A DNA stretch of 64,000 nucleotides from Streptomyces roseofulvus (GCF_039534915.1 NZ_BAAAWE010000001.1:4960001-5024000); one strand, 5' to 3'; positions 26,606 to 35,180 are shown, numbered from the stretch's first letter. Notes: generated by a model from the letters alone, not told the origin. Made by a program: numbers and translations.

Positions 26606-27333
26606 GCGACGAGACCGGGGCGACGACCGGGGCCGACGGGGCGACGGGGCCGGGTGCGGCGGGCGGGCCCGGCCGACGGGTGCGGGTCGTCCTCGTCGAC
26701 GACCACCGCATGTTCCGTACCGGGGTGCAGGCCGAGATCGGCCGGACCGACATCACCGGGGTCGAGGTCGTCGGCGAGGCCGCCGACGTCGACCAGGCCG
26801 TCAGCGTGATCACCGCGACCCGGCCGGAGGTCGTCCTCCTCGACGTGCACCTGCCCGGCGGCGGAGGGGTCGAGGTGCTGCGCCGCTGCGCCGCCGTGAT
26901 GGCGGCCGCCGAGGATCCGGTCCGCTTCCTCGCGCTCTCCGTCTCGGACGCGGCGGAGGACGTGATCGGCGTGATCCGGGGCGGCGCCCGCGGCTACGTC
27001 ACCAAGACGATCACCGGCGACGACCTGGTGGACTCGATCTTCCGGGTCCAGGAGGGCGACGCCGTCTTCTCGCCGCGCCTGGCCGGCTTCGTCCTGGACG
27101 CCTTCGCCTCCACCGACGCGCCCCCGGTGGACGAGGACCTGGACCGGCTGACCCAGCGGGAGCGCGAGGTGCTGCGGCTGATCGCCCGCGGCTACGCGTA
27201 CAAGGAGGTCGCCAAGCAGCTCTACATCTCGGTGAAGACCGTCGAGTCGCACGTCTCCGCGGTGCTCCGCAAGCTCCAGCTCTCCAACCGGCACGAGCTG
27301 ACCCGCTGGGCCGCCGCGCGCCGGCTGGTCTGA
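26602..27333 (+). CDS. LuxR-family (NarL/LiaR-like) response regulator
   Basis: 243 residues; ATG 26602 overlaps the kinase stop by four bases. A Gly-rich tail (1-25), receiver domain with phosphoacceptor Asp81 (VVLLDVHLPGGGG) and switch Lys (GYVTKTI), then a LuxR HTH (LTQREREVLRLIARGYAYKEVA, KTVESHVSAVLRKL). It partners the adjacent PspC kinase and probably autoregulates through the CCCTGA dyad upstream of the kinase. Confidence 0.92.
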   Translation: MSDETGATTGADGATGPGAAGGPGRRVRVVLVDDHRMFRTGVQAEIGRTDITGVEVVGEAADVDQAVSVITATRPEVVLLDVHLPGGGGVEVLRRCAAVMAAAEDPVRFLALSVSDAAEDVIGVIRGGARGYVTKTITGDDLVDSIFRVQEGDAVFSPRLAGFVLDAFASTDAPPVDEDLDRLTQREREVLRLIARGYAYKEVAKQLYISVKTVESHVSAVLRKLQLSNRHELTRWAAARRLV

Positions 27334-27357
27334 CGGAGCCGGGCCGGGCCGCCGGGG

Positions 27358-28488
27358 TCAGGCGACCCGGGTGGCGCCCGCGAACGGCATCTCGTCGATC
27401 GGCGCGATCCGGATCGGGGCGCCCGGCCGGGGCGCGTGGATCATCTGGCCGCCGCCGATGTAGAGGCCCACGTGGCTGATCCCGGAGTAGAAGAAGACCA
27501 GGTCGCCCGGGGCCAGCTCGGAGCGGGAGACCCGGCGCCCGGCGTTGATCTGGGTGTACGTGGTGCGCGGCAGGGAGACCCCGGCGGCGCGCCAGGCGGC
27601 CTGGGTGAGTCCCGAGCAGTCGTACGCCGAGGGGCCGGTGGCGCCCCAGACGTACGGCTTGCCGAGCTGGGCGCGGGCGAAGGAGATGGCGGCGGAGGCG
27701 CGGCCGGTGGGGGCGGCCACCGGGGCCCGGTCGCCGGAGGCACGGTCCGCGCGGGCGAGGGAGCCGGTGGCGCCGGTGGCGGTGCCCGGGGTGCCGGGGC
27801 GGGCGGTGGCGGTCGTCGTGGCTGGCGCGGTCGTGCGGGCGGCGACGGCCGCCTCGTACCGGGCCCGCTCCTCGGCGGTGAGCCGGGCGAGGAGTTCCCG
27901 CGCGGCGGTGAGCTTGCCGAGGACGGTGGCTTTCTGGCGGCGCAGCTCGGCCTCGTGGCCGCGCAGCGCGGTGAGCCGGCCGGCGGACTCGGCGCGCAGT
28001 TGGGCCAGGGCGGCGAGTTCGCGGCGTACGGCGGTGACGGCGGCGGCCTGCCGGTCGCCGGCCTTCTCGGCGAGGGCGGCCCGCTCCAGGTACTGGTCGG
28101 GGTCCGAGGTGAGGGCGAGCTGGACGGCCGGGTCGAGTCCGCCGGAGCGGTACTGGGCGGCGGCGACGGCGCCGAGGCTCCGGCGGGCCGTGTTCAGCCG
28201 CTCGGTGCGGCGGGCGGCCTCGTCGCGGAGCTCGTCGAAGGAGGTGCGGGCGACGTCGGCCTGTTCCTTCGCGCCGTTGTACCGCTCGGTCGCGGCCTCG
28301 GCCTCCTGGTAGAGCCGGTCGACCTCGGCCCTGACCTGGGCGGGGGTGCGGTCGGGGCGGGCCGGGTCGGCGTGGCCCGCGCCCTCGAAGAGGGTGGCGG
28401 TGGCGGCCGAGGCCAGGGCGAGCGTGGCGGCCGTGCGGGCCGCGGGGCGGCCGAGCGGGGCCGGCCGGGGTTTTCGGTGAGCTGCCAC
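27358..28488 (-). CDS. Secreted NlpC/P60 (C40) cell-wall hydrolase
   Basis: A peptidoglycan endopeptidase of 376 residues. GTG 28488 opens MAAHRKPRPAPLGRPAARTA, a signal peptide ending near GHA-DP (about residue 40). A coiled-coil region (about 45-205) precedes a Thr/Ala linker and the NlpC/P60 domain with Cys291 (YDCSGLTQAAW) and the His of SHVGLYIGGG. An in-frame ATG immediately followed by TGA lies 15 bases upstream of the GTG, with GGGAGAGG before it, so the true initiation mechanism is uncertain. The 5' leader is long and structured. Confidence 0.9.
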   Translation of the reverse strand: MAAHRKPRPAPLGRPAARTAATLALASAATATLFEGAGHADPARPDRTPAQVRAEVDRLYQEAEAATERYNGAKEQADVARTSFDELRDEAARRTERLNTARRSLGAVAAAQYRSGGLDPAVQLALTSDPDQYLERAALAEKAGDRQAAAVTAVRRELAALAQLRAESAGRLTALRGHEAELRRQKATVLGKLTAARELLARLTAEERARYEAAVAARTTAPATTTATARPGTPGTATGATGSLARADRASGDRAPVAAPTGRASAAISFARAQLGKPYVWGATGPSAYDCSGLTQAAWRAAGVSLPRTTYTQINAGRRVSRSELAPGDLVFFYSGISHVGLYIGGGQMIHAPRPGAPIRIAPIDEMPFAGATRVA

Positions 28489-28833
28489 GAGGGCGGGTCA
28501 CATCCTCTCCCTGTGGGGGACGGTGCCGGCCGGGGCCGGCGGCGGACCGCACAGGGGAGACGGGCCGCCGCCGGGGTTCTCCGGCGGGGATGGCCGGCAC
28601 CGCCGGGTGAACCGGCGGGGTGGGGAGCCGGCCACCTGGGGCAGGACGCTAGACCCGGGGGTCACGCCCCGGCGGCGGCTTGACCGCTATTGGCGCCGGA
28701 TGACCTCCGAGGACCGTTCGCTTTCGTCCGCGAGGGGGGCCGGCGACGGTTTCCAGGGGGCCGACGACCGATGCGGGAGAGTGGGTGGACCCGGCCCGCG
28801 AGCAGTGCTAGGGGCCCGGTTAGGCTCCGCCCC
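28489..28833. other. 345-bp intergenic region with structured leader
   Basis: On the minus strand TAGCGT near 28650 could be a -10, giving a leader of about 150 nt for the C40 hydrolase. CTCTCCCTGTG (28505-28515) pairs imperfectly with CACAGGGGAG (28550-28559), folding in the GGGAGAGG ribosome-binding site. On the plus strand TAGGCT (28821-28826) ends 7 bases before the next gene's ATG. I see no gene. Confidence 0.45.
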
Positions 28834-29187
28834 ATGGACGTCCTCATCAATGTCTTCGTCGCGCTCCACATCATCGGCATCGCCTCCCTGCTGGGCGGAT
28901 TCCTCACCCAGATGAAGGCGATCGGGGCCGGCACGGCCCGCTTCACCCCGGCCATGCTGCACGGCGCGCTGACCATGCTGGTCACCGGCGTCGCGCTCGT
29001 CGGCCTCAACCAGGCCGACGACCAGACGGTCAACAACCTCAAGGTCGGCATCAAGCTGCTGATCCTCGTGGTGATCCTCGGCATCGTCTACGTCAAGCGC
29101 GACGAGGAGACCGCCGACAAGGGTCTCTTCGCCGCCGTCGGCGGCCTGACCACGGCGAACATCTTCATCGCCACCCTCTGGACCTGA
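28834..29187 (+). CDS. Small four-helix membrane protein
   Basis: 117 residues; ATG 28834 is preceded at 7 bases by TAGGCT, so the gene is probably leaderless. Four hydrophobic helices: VLINVFVALHIIGIASLLGG, TPAMLHGALTMLVTGVALVG, VGIKLLILVVILGIVYV, LTTANIFIATLW. It ends with tryptophan and threonine. The longer frame from 28690 is rejected because its first 48 residues are Arg/Gly-rich. The family is common in actinomycetes but no function is known to me. Confidence 0.75.
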   Translation: MDVLINVFVALHIIGIASLLGGFLTQMKAIGAGTARFTPAMLHGALTMLVTGVALVGLNQADDQTVNNLKVGIKLLILVVILGIVYVKRDEETADKGLFAAVGGLTTANIFIATLWT

Positions 29188-29290
29188 CCCCCCGGCCCTC
29201 CCGGGCCCGGCCCCGCCCCGTGGGGCCCGGCCCCCCGGCGCGCTCCCGGTGTGCGCCCTCACACCGGGAGCAGGCCGAAGGCGGGCCCGG

Positions 29291-29313
29291 TTGTCGGCGC
29301 GGCGTCCTAGACT
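29291..29313 (+). promoter_or_regulatory. PafBC/RecA-NDp-like promoter of pcrA
   Basis: TTGTCGGCG, exactly eight bases, TAGACT; one mismatch from TTGTCRGTG-N8-TAnnnT. The -10 ends 9 bases before the pcrA ATG. Confidence 0.65.
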
Positions 29314-29322
29314 CGGGAGGCG

Positions 29323-31791
29323 ATGAGCAGCCTCTTTGACGACAGCTTCCTGGCCGGCCTCCAGTCCCACTCCCCGGAGGACGTGCCGCCCCCGCCCGAG
29401 GACGACGAGCACGGCGCCCCGGCCGCGGAGGAGGTCCCGCACGACCTGTTCGGGGAGCACTTCGACGCGCCCCCGCCCCGCGACCCGTACTACCGCGACG
29501 GCGCCCACCGCCCCGCCGTCGACCCGGCCGCCCTCCTCGAGGGGCTGAACGAGCAGCAGCGCGCCGCCGTCGTCCACACCGGCTCCCCGCTGCTCATCGT
29601 GGCCGGCGCCGGCTCCGGCAAGACCCGGGTCCTCACCCACCGCATCGCCCACCTCCTGGGCACGCGGCACGTGCACCCGGGCCAGATACTGGCGATCACC
29701 TTCACCAACAAGGCCGCCGGCGAGATGAAGGAGCGCGTCGAGCAGCTGGTCGGCCCGCGGGCCGCCGCGATGTGGGTGATGACCTTCCACAGCGCCTGCG
29801 TCCGCATCCTGCGCCGCGAGTCGAAGCGGCTCGGCTTCACCTCGTCCTTCTCGATCTACGACGCCGCCGACTCCAAGCGCCTGATGGCGCTGGTCTGCCG
29901 TGACCTGGACCTCGACCCGAAGAAGTTCCCGCCGAAGTCCTTCAGCGCCAAGATCTCCAACCTGAAGAACGAGCTGATCGACGAGGAGTCCTTCGCCGAC
30001 CAGGCCGCCGACGGCTTCGAGAAGACCCTCGCCGAGGCGTACCGGATGTACCAGGCGCGCCTGCGCGAGGCGAACGCCCTGGACTTCGACGACATCATCA
30101 TGACGACGGTGCACCTGCTCCAGGCGTTCCCGGACGTCGCCGAGCACTACCGCCGCCGCTTCCGGCACGTCCTCGTCGACGAGTACCAGGACACCAACCA
30201 CGCCCAGTACACCCTCGTCCGCGAGCTGGTCGGCACCGGCTACGAGGACCTCGGCCCGGCCGAGCTGTGCGTGGTCGGCGACGCCGACCAGTCGATCTAC
30301 GCCTTCCGCGGCGCCACCATCCGCAACATCCTCCAGTTCGAGGAGGACTACCCGGACGCGACGACGATCCTGCTGGAGCAGAACTACCGCTCCACCCAGA
30401 CGATCCTCTCCGCGGCCAACGCGGTCATCGAGCGCAACGAGTCCCGCCGCCCCAAGAACCTGTGGACCAACGCGGGCGCCGGCGCGCAGATCACCGGCTA
30501 CGTCGCGGACACCGAGCACGACGAGGCCCAGTTCGTCGCCGACGAGATCGACCGGCTGACGGACAAGGGCGAGGCGAAGGCCGGCGACGTGGCGGTCTTC
30601 TACCGGACCAACGCCCAGTCCCGCGTCTTCGAGGAGATCTTCATCCGCGTCGGCCTGCCCTACAAGGTCGTCGGCGGGGTGCGCTTCTACGAGCGCAAGG
30701 AGGTCCGGGACGTCCTCGCCTACCTGCGCGTCCTCGCCAACCCCGAGGACAACGTGCCGCTGCGCCGGATCCTCAACGTGCCGAAGCGCGGCATCGGCGA
30801 GCGCGCCGAGGCGATGATCGACGCCCTCTCGCTGCGCGAGAAGATCACCTTCCCGCAGGCCCTCAAGCGGGTCGACGAGGCGTACGGCATGGCCGCCCGC
30901 TCGGCCAACGCCGTGAAGCGGTTCAACGCGCTCATGGACGAGCTGCGCACCATCGCCGAGTCCGGCGCGGGTCCCGCCGTCGTCCTGGAGGCCGTCCTGG
31001 AGCGGACCGGCTATCTGGCCGAGCTCCAGGCGTCGACGGACCCGCAGGACGAGACCCGGATCGAGAACCTGCAGGAACTCGCGGCCGTGGCCCTGGAGTT
31101 CGAGCAGGAGCGCGGCGAGGAGGAGGGGGCGGGGACGCTCGCCGAGTTCCTGGAGAAGGTCGCGCTCGTCGCCGACTCCGACCAGATCCCGGACGAGGAC
31201 GAGGAGGGCTCCGGCGTCATCACGCTGATGACCCTGCACACCGCGAAGGGCCTGGAGTTCCCGGTGGTCTTCCTCACCGGCATGGAGGACGGCGTCTTCC
31301 CGCACATGCGGGCCCTCGGCCAGACCAAGGAGCTGGAGGAGGAGCGGCGCCTGGCGTACGTGGGCATCACCCGCGCCCGCGAGCGGCTGTACCTGACCCG
31401 TTCGTCGATGCGCAGCGCCTGGGGCCAGCCCTCGTACAACCCGGCCTCCCGCTTCCTGGAGGAGATCCCGCCCGCGTACCTGGAGTGGAAGCGGACGGGG
31501 CCGGTGGCGAAGCCGGCGGGTCCGACCTCGGGGATCGCCTCCTCGCTGACGTCCTCGCTCTCCTCGTCGCGCGCCCGCTCCGGCCCGTCCGGGTTCGCGA
31601 CGCGCCGCGCGGGCACGGAGAAGCCGGTGGTCGCGCTGACGGTCGGCGACCGGGTGACCCACGACCAGTTCGGGCTCGGCACCGTCCTCGCGGTGACGGG
31701 CGGCGGCTCGGACGCCCAGGCGACGATCGACTTCGGCGACGAGAAGCCGAAGCGGCTGCTGCTGCGGTACGCGCCGGTCGAGAAGCTGTAG
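29323..31791 (+). CDS. pcrA: ATP-dependent DNA helicase PcrA/UvrD
   Basis: A 3'-5' SF1 helicase for nucleotide-excision repair and removal of RecA or stalled polymerase from DNA. 822 residues with an acidic Pro-rich amino tail (1-70), Q motif (LNEQQRAAV), Walker A AGAGSGKT (94-101), DEYQDTN, SIYAFRGA, QNYRST, LMTLHTAKGLEFP and GITRARERL. The C-terminus (VGDRVTHDQFGLGTVL to the end) is the Tudor-like RNA-polymerase-binding domain of PcrA. GGGAGG precedes ATG 29323. The promoter matches the DNA-damage type. Confidence 0.95.
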   Translation: MSSLFDDSFLAGLQSHSPEDVPPPPEDDEHGAPAAEEVPHDLFGEHFDAPPPRDPYYRDGAHRPAVDPAALLEGLNEQQRAAVVHTGSPLLIVAGAGSGKTRVLTHRIAHLLGTRHVHPGQILAITFTNKAAGEMKERVEQLVGPRAAAMWVMTFHSACVRILRRESKRLGFTSSFSIYDAADSKRLMALVCRDLDLDPKKFPPKSFSAKISNLKNELIDEESFADQAADGFEKTLAEAYRMYQARLREANALDFDDIIMTTVHLLQAFPDVAEHYRRRFRHVLVDEYQDTNHAQYTLVRELVGTGYEDLGPAELCVVGDADQSIYAFRGATIRNILQFEEDYPDATTILLEQNYRSTQTILSAANAVIERNESRRPKNLWTNAGAGAQITGYVADTEHDEAQFVADEIDRLTDKGEAKAGDVAVFYRTNAQSRVFEEIFIRVGLPYKVVGGVRFYERKEVRDVLAYLRVLANPEDNVPLRRILNVPKRGIGERAEAMIDALSLREKITFPQALKRVDEAYGMAARSANAVKRFNALMDELRTIAESGAGPAVVLEAVLERTGYLAELQASTDPQDETRIENLQELAAVALEFEQERGEEEGAGTLAEFLEKVALVADSDQIPDEDEEGSGVITLMTLHTAKGLEFPVVFLTGMEDGVFPHMRALGQTKELEEERRLAYVGITRARERLYLTRSSMRSAWGQPSYNPASRFLEEIPPAYLEWKRTGPVAKPAGPTSGIASSLTSSLSSSRARSGPSGFATRRAGTEKPVVALTVGDRVTHDQFGLGTVLAVTGGGSDAQATIDFGDEKPKRLLLRYAPVEKL

Positions 31792-31798
31792 CGGTACG

Positions 31799-31833
31799 GG
31801 AAGGGGCCCGGTCCATCGGACCGGGCCCCTTCC
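31799..31833. terminator. Bidirectional terminator between pcrA and the M23 gene
   Basis: 16-bp perfect stem (31799-31814 with 31818-31833) and a 3-nt loop, between convergent genes. Confidence 0.85.
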
Positions 31834-31847
31834 GCGTACGCGGGGTG

Positions 31848-33389
31848 TCAGCTCGTCGGGTCGAGGCCGTGGCTGCGGAGCCAGGACAGCGGGTCGATCG
31901 CGGAGCCGCCGCCGGGGCGCACCTCGAAGTGGAGGTGGGGGCCGGTGGAGTTGCCGGAGTTGCCGGAGTAGGCGATGACGTCGCCGGCCTTGACCTGGCC
32001 CCAGCGGATCTTGGTGCTGCTGAGGTGGCAGTACCAGGTCTCGGTGCCGTCGGCGGCGGTCACGATCGCCATGTTGCCGTAGGCGGGGTTCCACTGGGTG
32101 CGGACGGTGCCGTCGGTCGCGGCCATGACGGGGGTGCCGTACTGCACGGGGAAGTCGATGCCGGTGTGCACGGACATCCAGTTGACGCCGGACTGGCCGA
32201 AGCGGGCGCTGAGCTGGTGCAGCTTCACCGGCAGCATGAACTTGGGCCGCATGGCCTCCTTGCGGGCCGCCTCCTCCTCGCGCTTCTTCTTCTCGGCGGC
32301 CTGGCGCGCCTTGAGGTCGATGCGCTCCTGGGTGCGGCTGGCGCGGTCGCCGAAGTCGCGGACGTCGGCGTCGAGGGCGCTGAGCTGGGTGTCCAGGGCG
32401 GTGTTGGCGGGGACCTGCTTCACGGCGGCCGGGTCGGCGGCGGCGAGCGCGGTGGTGTTCTTCTGCTGGGTGCCCTCCGGGTCGGCGCCGGTGAGCCCGC
32501 TGACGGAGGCGGCGGCGATGCCGGCGACGCCCATGACGCAGGCGGAGGGGACGGCGACGGTCAGCAGGGCGGAGCGCTTGGCGGGGGTACGGCGCCGGGC
32601 GCGGCTCCCGCCGGCGGAGCGGCGTACGGGGCGGGCGGCGGTGGCGGCGTCGGTACGGACCTCGGCGGCGGGCGCGGGAACCTCGTCCTCGGACTCCTCG
32701 TACGCGACCGGCTCGTACGTCTCGGTCTCGTACCCGGCCTCGGGTTCGTACGCGGCCTCGGCCTCGTACGTCGTCGTGTCGGGCTCGTACGCCGCCTCCG
32801 GCTCGTACGGCGCCGCCTCGGGCTCGGGGGCCGCTTCGTAGGCGAACGCGAACTCGGCGGTGTGGTCGACCTGTTCGGCCTGGGGGACGTACTGCTGGGG
32901 GACGACCGGCTCGGCGAGGTCGGCGGCCTGGTTCCAGGCGGTGGCGTCGTAGGCGCCGGTGTCGGTCGCGAAGGCGGGGGCGGCCCACTGGCCGGTCGCG
33001 TCGTACGCCTCGTGCCCGTACGTACCCTGCGCCGCGTAGCCGCCGGAGTGGAGGGTCTCGTACTGGCCGGTGTGCTGGGCCGCGGTCCAGGCGGAGGCGT
33101 CCCACTGGCCGGTGGCGTCGTACTGCTCGTGCTGCCCGTACGGCGTCGCCGTCGCGTAGGGGTCCGTGAAGGTGGCGGTCGCGGTGGTGGTGGACCACTG
33201 GCCGGTGGTGTCCCACTGGCCCGTCGTGTCGTACGCGCCGGTGGCGGCGTACTGGCCGAGGTCCCACTGGCCGCTGTGGCCGGCCTGACCGCCGTCGGAC
33301 CAGGAACCGAAGAGCGGGTCGGTCGCGAAGCTGCCGGTGGAGTGGGCGCCGTCTCCGGCGTACCCGGCGTGGGGGTGCTGGTCGTTCAC
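31848..33389 (-). CDS. Membrane-anchored M23 (LytM) metallopeptidase with long repeat tail
   Basis: 513 residues from GTG 33389 (a TTG lies one codon upstream). The first 240 residues are low-complexity: ATGQWD/YDATGQW repeats, then YEPEAAYEPD-type acidic repeats. A basic patch (ARRRTPAKR) and one membrane helix near 275-295 put that tail in the cytoplasm. Outside lie a coiled coil (about 325-375) and the LytM domain with zinc ligands His408 and Asp412 (HTGIDF) and His485/His487 (PHLHFEV). It should cleave peptidoglycan cross-bridges. A promoter lies at 33470-33499. Confidence 0.88.
   Translation of the reverse strand: MNDQHPHAGYAGDGAHSTGSFATDPLFGSWSDGGQAGHSGQWDLGQYAATGAYDTTGQWDTTGQWSTTTATATFTDPYATATPYGQHEQYDATGQWDASAWTAAQHTGQYETLHSGGYAAQGTYGHEAYDATGQWAAPAFATDTGAYDATAWNQAADLAEPVVPQQYVPQAEQVDHTAEFAFAYEAAPEPEAAPYEPEAAYEPDTTTYEAEAAYEPEAGYETETYEPVAYEESEDEVPAPAAEVRTDAATAARPVRRSAGGSRARRRTPAKRSALLTVAVPSACVMGVAGIAAASVSGLTGADPEGTQQKNTTALAAADPAAVKQVPANTALDTQLSALDADVRDFGDRASRTQERIDLKARQAAEKKKREEEAARKEAMRPKFMLPVKLHQLSARFGQSGVNWMSVHTGIDFPVQYGTPVMAATDGTVRTQWNPAYGNMAIVTAADGTETWYCHLSSTKIRWGQVKAGDVIAYSGNSGNSTGPHLHFEVRPGGGSAIDPLSWLRSHGLDPTS
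32690..32850 (-). repeat. Coding acidic Tyr/Glu/Pro repeats
   Basis: Degenerate repeats in the M23 gene encode YEPEAAYEP-type units; similar in composition to the insert of the pseudokinase. Confidence 0.7.
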
Positions 33390-33469
33390 CAACGTCTCTC
33401 TCGCCTCGGCAGCAGGACCAGTCCGGGGCGGGCCCGACAGGGGGTGTCCCGGGGGGAAGCAGTGGCGCG

Positions 33470-33499
33470 ACTGTACCCGGCGGTATGCGCGACCGACAA
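33470..33499 (-). promoter_or_regulatory. Promoter of the M23 peptidase gene
   Basis: On the minus strand TTGTCG (33494-33499), 18 bases, TACAGT (33470-33475). The leader is about 75 nt. Confidence 0.55.
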
Positions 33500-33578
33500 T
33501 CTTCGGAAGGTCCGCCGGGCGCAGGAAACGGGCAATCGGCCGTGTTTCGCCAGCTCACGCACAGAGCTTTGGCCTTGT

Positions 33579-33601
33579 GTTCGAGAAACGTTCGAAGAAC
33601 G
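33579..33601. promoter_or_regulatory. Dyad repeats upstream of the M23 gene
   Basis: CGTTC-GAA-GAACG (33589-33601) overlaps a second element TTCGAGAAACGTTCGAA. It sits about 80 bp upstream of the M23 -35 and may be a regulator site. Confidence 0.35.
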
Positions 33602-33631
33602 GTGTCGGGGGTGTCGCCCGGCGCGGGGGCG

Positions 33632-34426
33632 TCACGCCACCGAGACCGCCCCCTCGTCCGCAGCCTCCTCCGCCCCGCCGGCGTCCAGGGCCTCCAGGAT
33701 CCCGGCGGCCACCGTCGGATGGACCGGCAGCGCGAGATGGCCGATCCCGCTCACCCGCACGTTGTGGACCAGCAGATCGGGGTGGTCCAGGCGGGCCGTC
33801 TCCACCGGCACCATGATCCGGTCCAGGTCGCTCCAGAAGCTCACGAACCGCGTCCGGCAGCCCGGCGCAGGAGCCGCCAGCTCCCGCAGCACCTCCGACC
33901 CCGGCCGCATCTGCCGCACCAGCGGGTGCGCGTCGGCGAGCGGCGTCCCGGCGGTCGTGCCCGCGTGCGGGGTGCCGAGCGTGACCAGCGTCCGCACCCG
34001 TACGTCACCACCCAGCCGCTGGACGTAGTACCGGGCGATCAGCCCGCCCAGACTGTGCCCCACCACGTCCACCTCGGCCCGGCCCGTGCGCTCCCGGATC
34101 CCGTCGATCCGCCGCCCCAGCTCCTCGGCGGCGGTCCGCAGATCGCCGGTGAACGGGGAGTAGTCGAGGCACTCGACCCGGGTGCGGCCGTGCCGGGCGA
34201 GCGCGCGGCGCAGCAGCAGGAAGACGGAGCGGTTGTCGACGAAGCCGTGCAGCAGCACCACCGGGCGTCCGCCGCCCGCGACGGCCGCCGCCGGACCGTC
34301 GGGCGGCGCGCCCGGGGCGGGGCGGCCGGAGACGAGCCCCGACGGATAGAGGACGAGACGGCCGGTGAGGACCGCGGCTTCGAGGGTGGTGGCCTTCAGC
34401 AGGGCGGTGATCCTGGCGAGCTCCAT
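33632..34426 (-). CDS. Alpha/beta-hydrolase, lipase/esterase type
   Basis: 264 residues; ATG 34426 with GGGAGGT upstream. The oxyanion segment PVVLLHGFVDNRSVF (about 56-70), nucleophile elbow GHSLGG with Ser125, and LVTLGTPHAGT mark the triacylglycerol-lipase/esterase subgroup. An Asp (SDLDRIMVP) and a His (GIGHLALP) complete a plausible triad. No clear signal peptide; a short N-terminal amphipathic helix may associate with membrane. It is divergent from icmB, with a 290-bp gap. The substrate is unknown. Confidence 0.85.
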   Translation of the reverse strand: MELARITALLKATTLEAAVLTGRLVLYPSGLVSGRPAPGAPPDGPAAAVAGGGRPVVLLHGFVDNRSVFLLLRRALARHGRTRVECLDYSPFTGDLRTAAEELGRRIDGIRERTGRAEVDVVGHSLGGLIARYYVQRLGGDVRVRTLVTLGTPHAGTTAGTPLADAHPLVRQMRPGSEVLRELAAPAPGCRTRFVSFWSDLDRIMVPVETARLDHPDLLVHNVRVSGIGHLALPVHPTVAAGILEALDAGGAEEAADEGAVSVA

Positions 34427-34716
34427 CGCCGACCTCCCGTGCGGCACGTACGCCGGAGCGCCGGACCCCCGTGCCGTACGGACGACGGCACGGAGCTCCG
34501 GCGACCGGCGTCGCGGCTCCGTTCGCGACCTGGCCCCGCGGGCGGCTGGAGTGGCCCAGGAGGAGGGCCGGAGCGGGGCGGGCCGCGGAACGAACGTGTC
34601 CCACGTGTGATTTCCCCCTCGCCGGGCTCCGCGAAACGGCCCGTTGCGGGATGCTGTCGATAACGTTCGTTCACCTCCCCGGCACAGTTGCGCGGGGGTC
34701 GCATGTGGAGGCAGTG

Positions 34717-35127
34717 ATGGGTGTGACCGGTCCGATCCGCGTGGTCGTCGCCAAGCCGGGTCTCGACGGCCACGATCGCGGGGCCAAGGTCATCGCGCGC
34801 GCCCTGCGCGACGCCGGCATGGAGGTGATCTACACCGGGCTGCACCAGACGCCCGAGCAGATCGTCGACACCGCGATCCAGGAGGACGCCGACGCGATCG
34901 GCCTCTCGATCCTCTCGGGCGCGCACAACACGCTCTTCGTCAAGGTCATCGAGCTCCTCAAGGAGCGCGACGCCGAGGACATCAAGGTCTTCGGCGGCGG
35001 CATCATCCCCGACGCGGACATCCCGCCGCTGAAGGAGAAGGGTGTCGCGGAGATCTTCACGCCGGGCGCCACGACCGCGTCGATCGTCGACTGGGTGAAC
35101 GCGAACGTCCGCGTGACGGCCGCCTGA
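34717..35127 (+). CDS. icmB: Isobutyryl-CoA mutase small (B12-binding) subunit
   Basis: 136 residues, one cobalamin-binding domain: DGHDRG (Asp17-x-His19-x-x-Gly22), the Ser of GLSILSGAH, and VFGGGIIP. ATG 34717 follows GGAGG; a longer frame to 34471 lacks support. Size and sequence match IcmB, which with IcmA interconverts isobutyryl-CoA and n-butyryl-CoA using coenzyme B12 and links valine catabolism to fatty-acid and polyketide precursors. The large subunit is not in the window. It could serve another mutase, but length and genome position favour IcmB. Confidence 0.82.
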   Translation: MGVTGPIRVVVAKPGLDGHDRGAKVIARALRDAGMEVIYTGLHQTPEQIVDTAIQEDADAIGLSILSGAHNTLFVKVIELLKERDAEDIKVFGGGIIPDADIPPLKEKGVAEIFTPGATTASIVDWVNANVRVTAA

Positions 35128-35143
35128 CACCCGCCCGGGCCCC

Positions 35144-35180
35144 GACGGCCGGGAGCCCCCCGACGAGGCTCCCGGCCGTC
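35144..35180 (+). terminator. Terminator after icmB
   Basis: 14-bp perfect stem (35144-35157 with 35167-35180), 9-nt loop. Its 3' arm is the first copy of the tandem repeat that follows. Confidence 0.75.

Noticed and set aside
28489..28833. ydaO (c-di-AMP) riboswitch before the C40 hydrolase
   Set aside because: The conserved cores of that RNA, such as the CAGCTAACC-like stretch, could not be found; only generic hairpins are visible.
28687..33558. Very long open frame antisense to pcrA and the M23 gene
   Set aside because: High-GC antisense shadow: the opposite strand carries clear gene families, and the translation is Gly/Val/Asp- or Arg-biased with no motif.
33579..33601. LexA/SOS box
   Set aside because: The actinobacterial LexA site CGAAC-N4-GTTCG is not met; spacing and half-sites differ.
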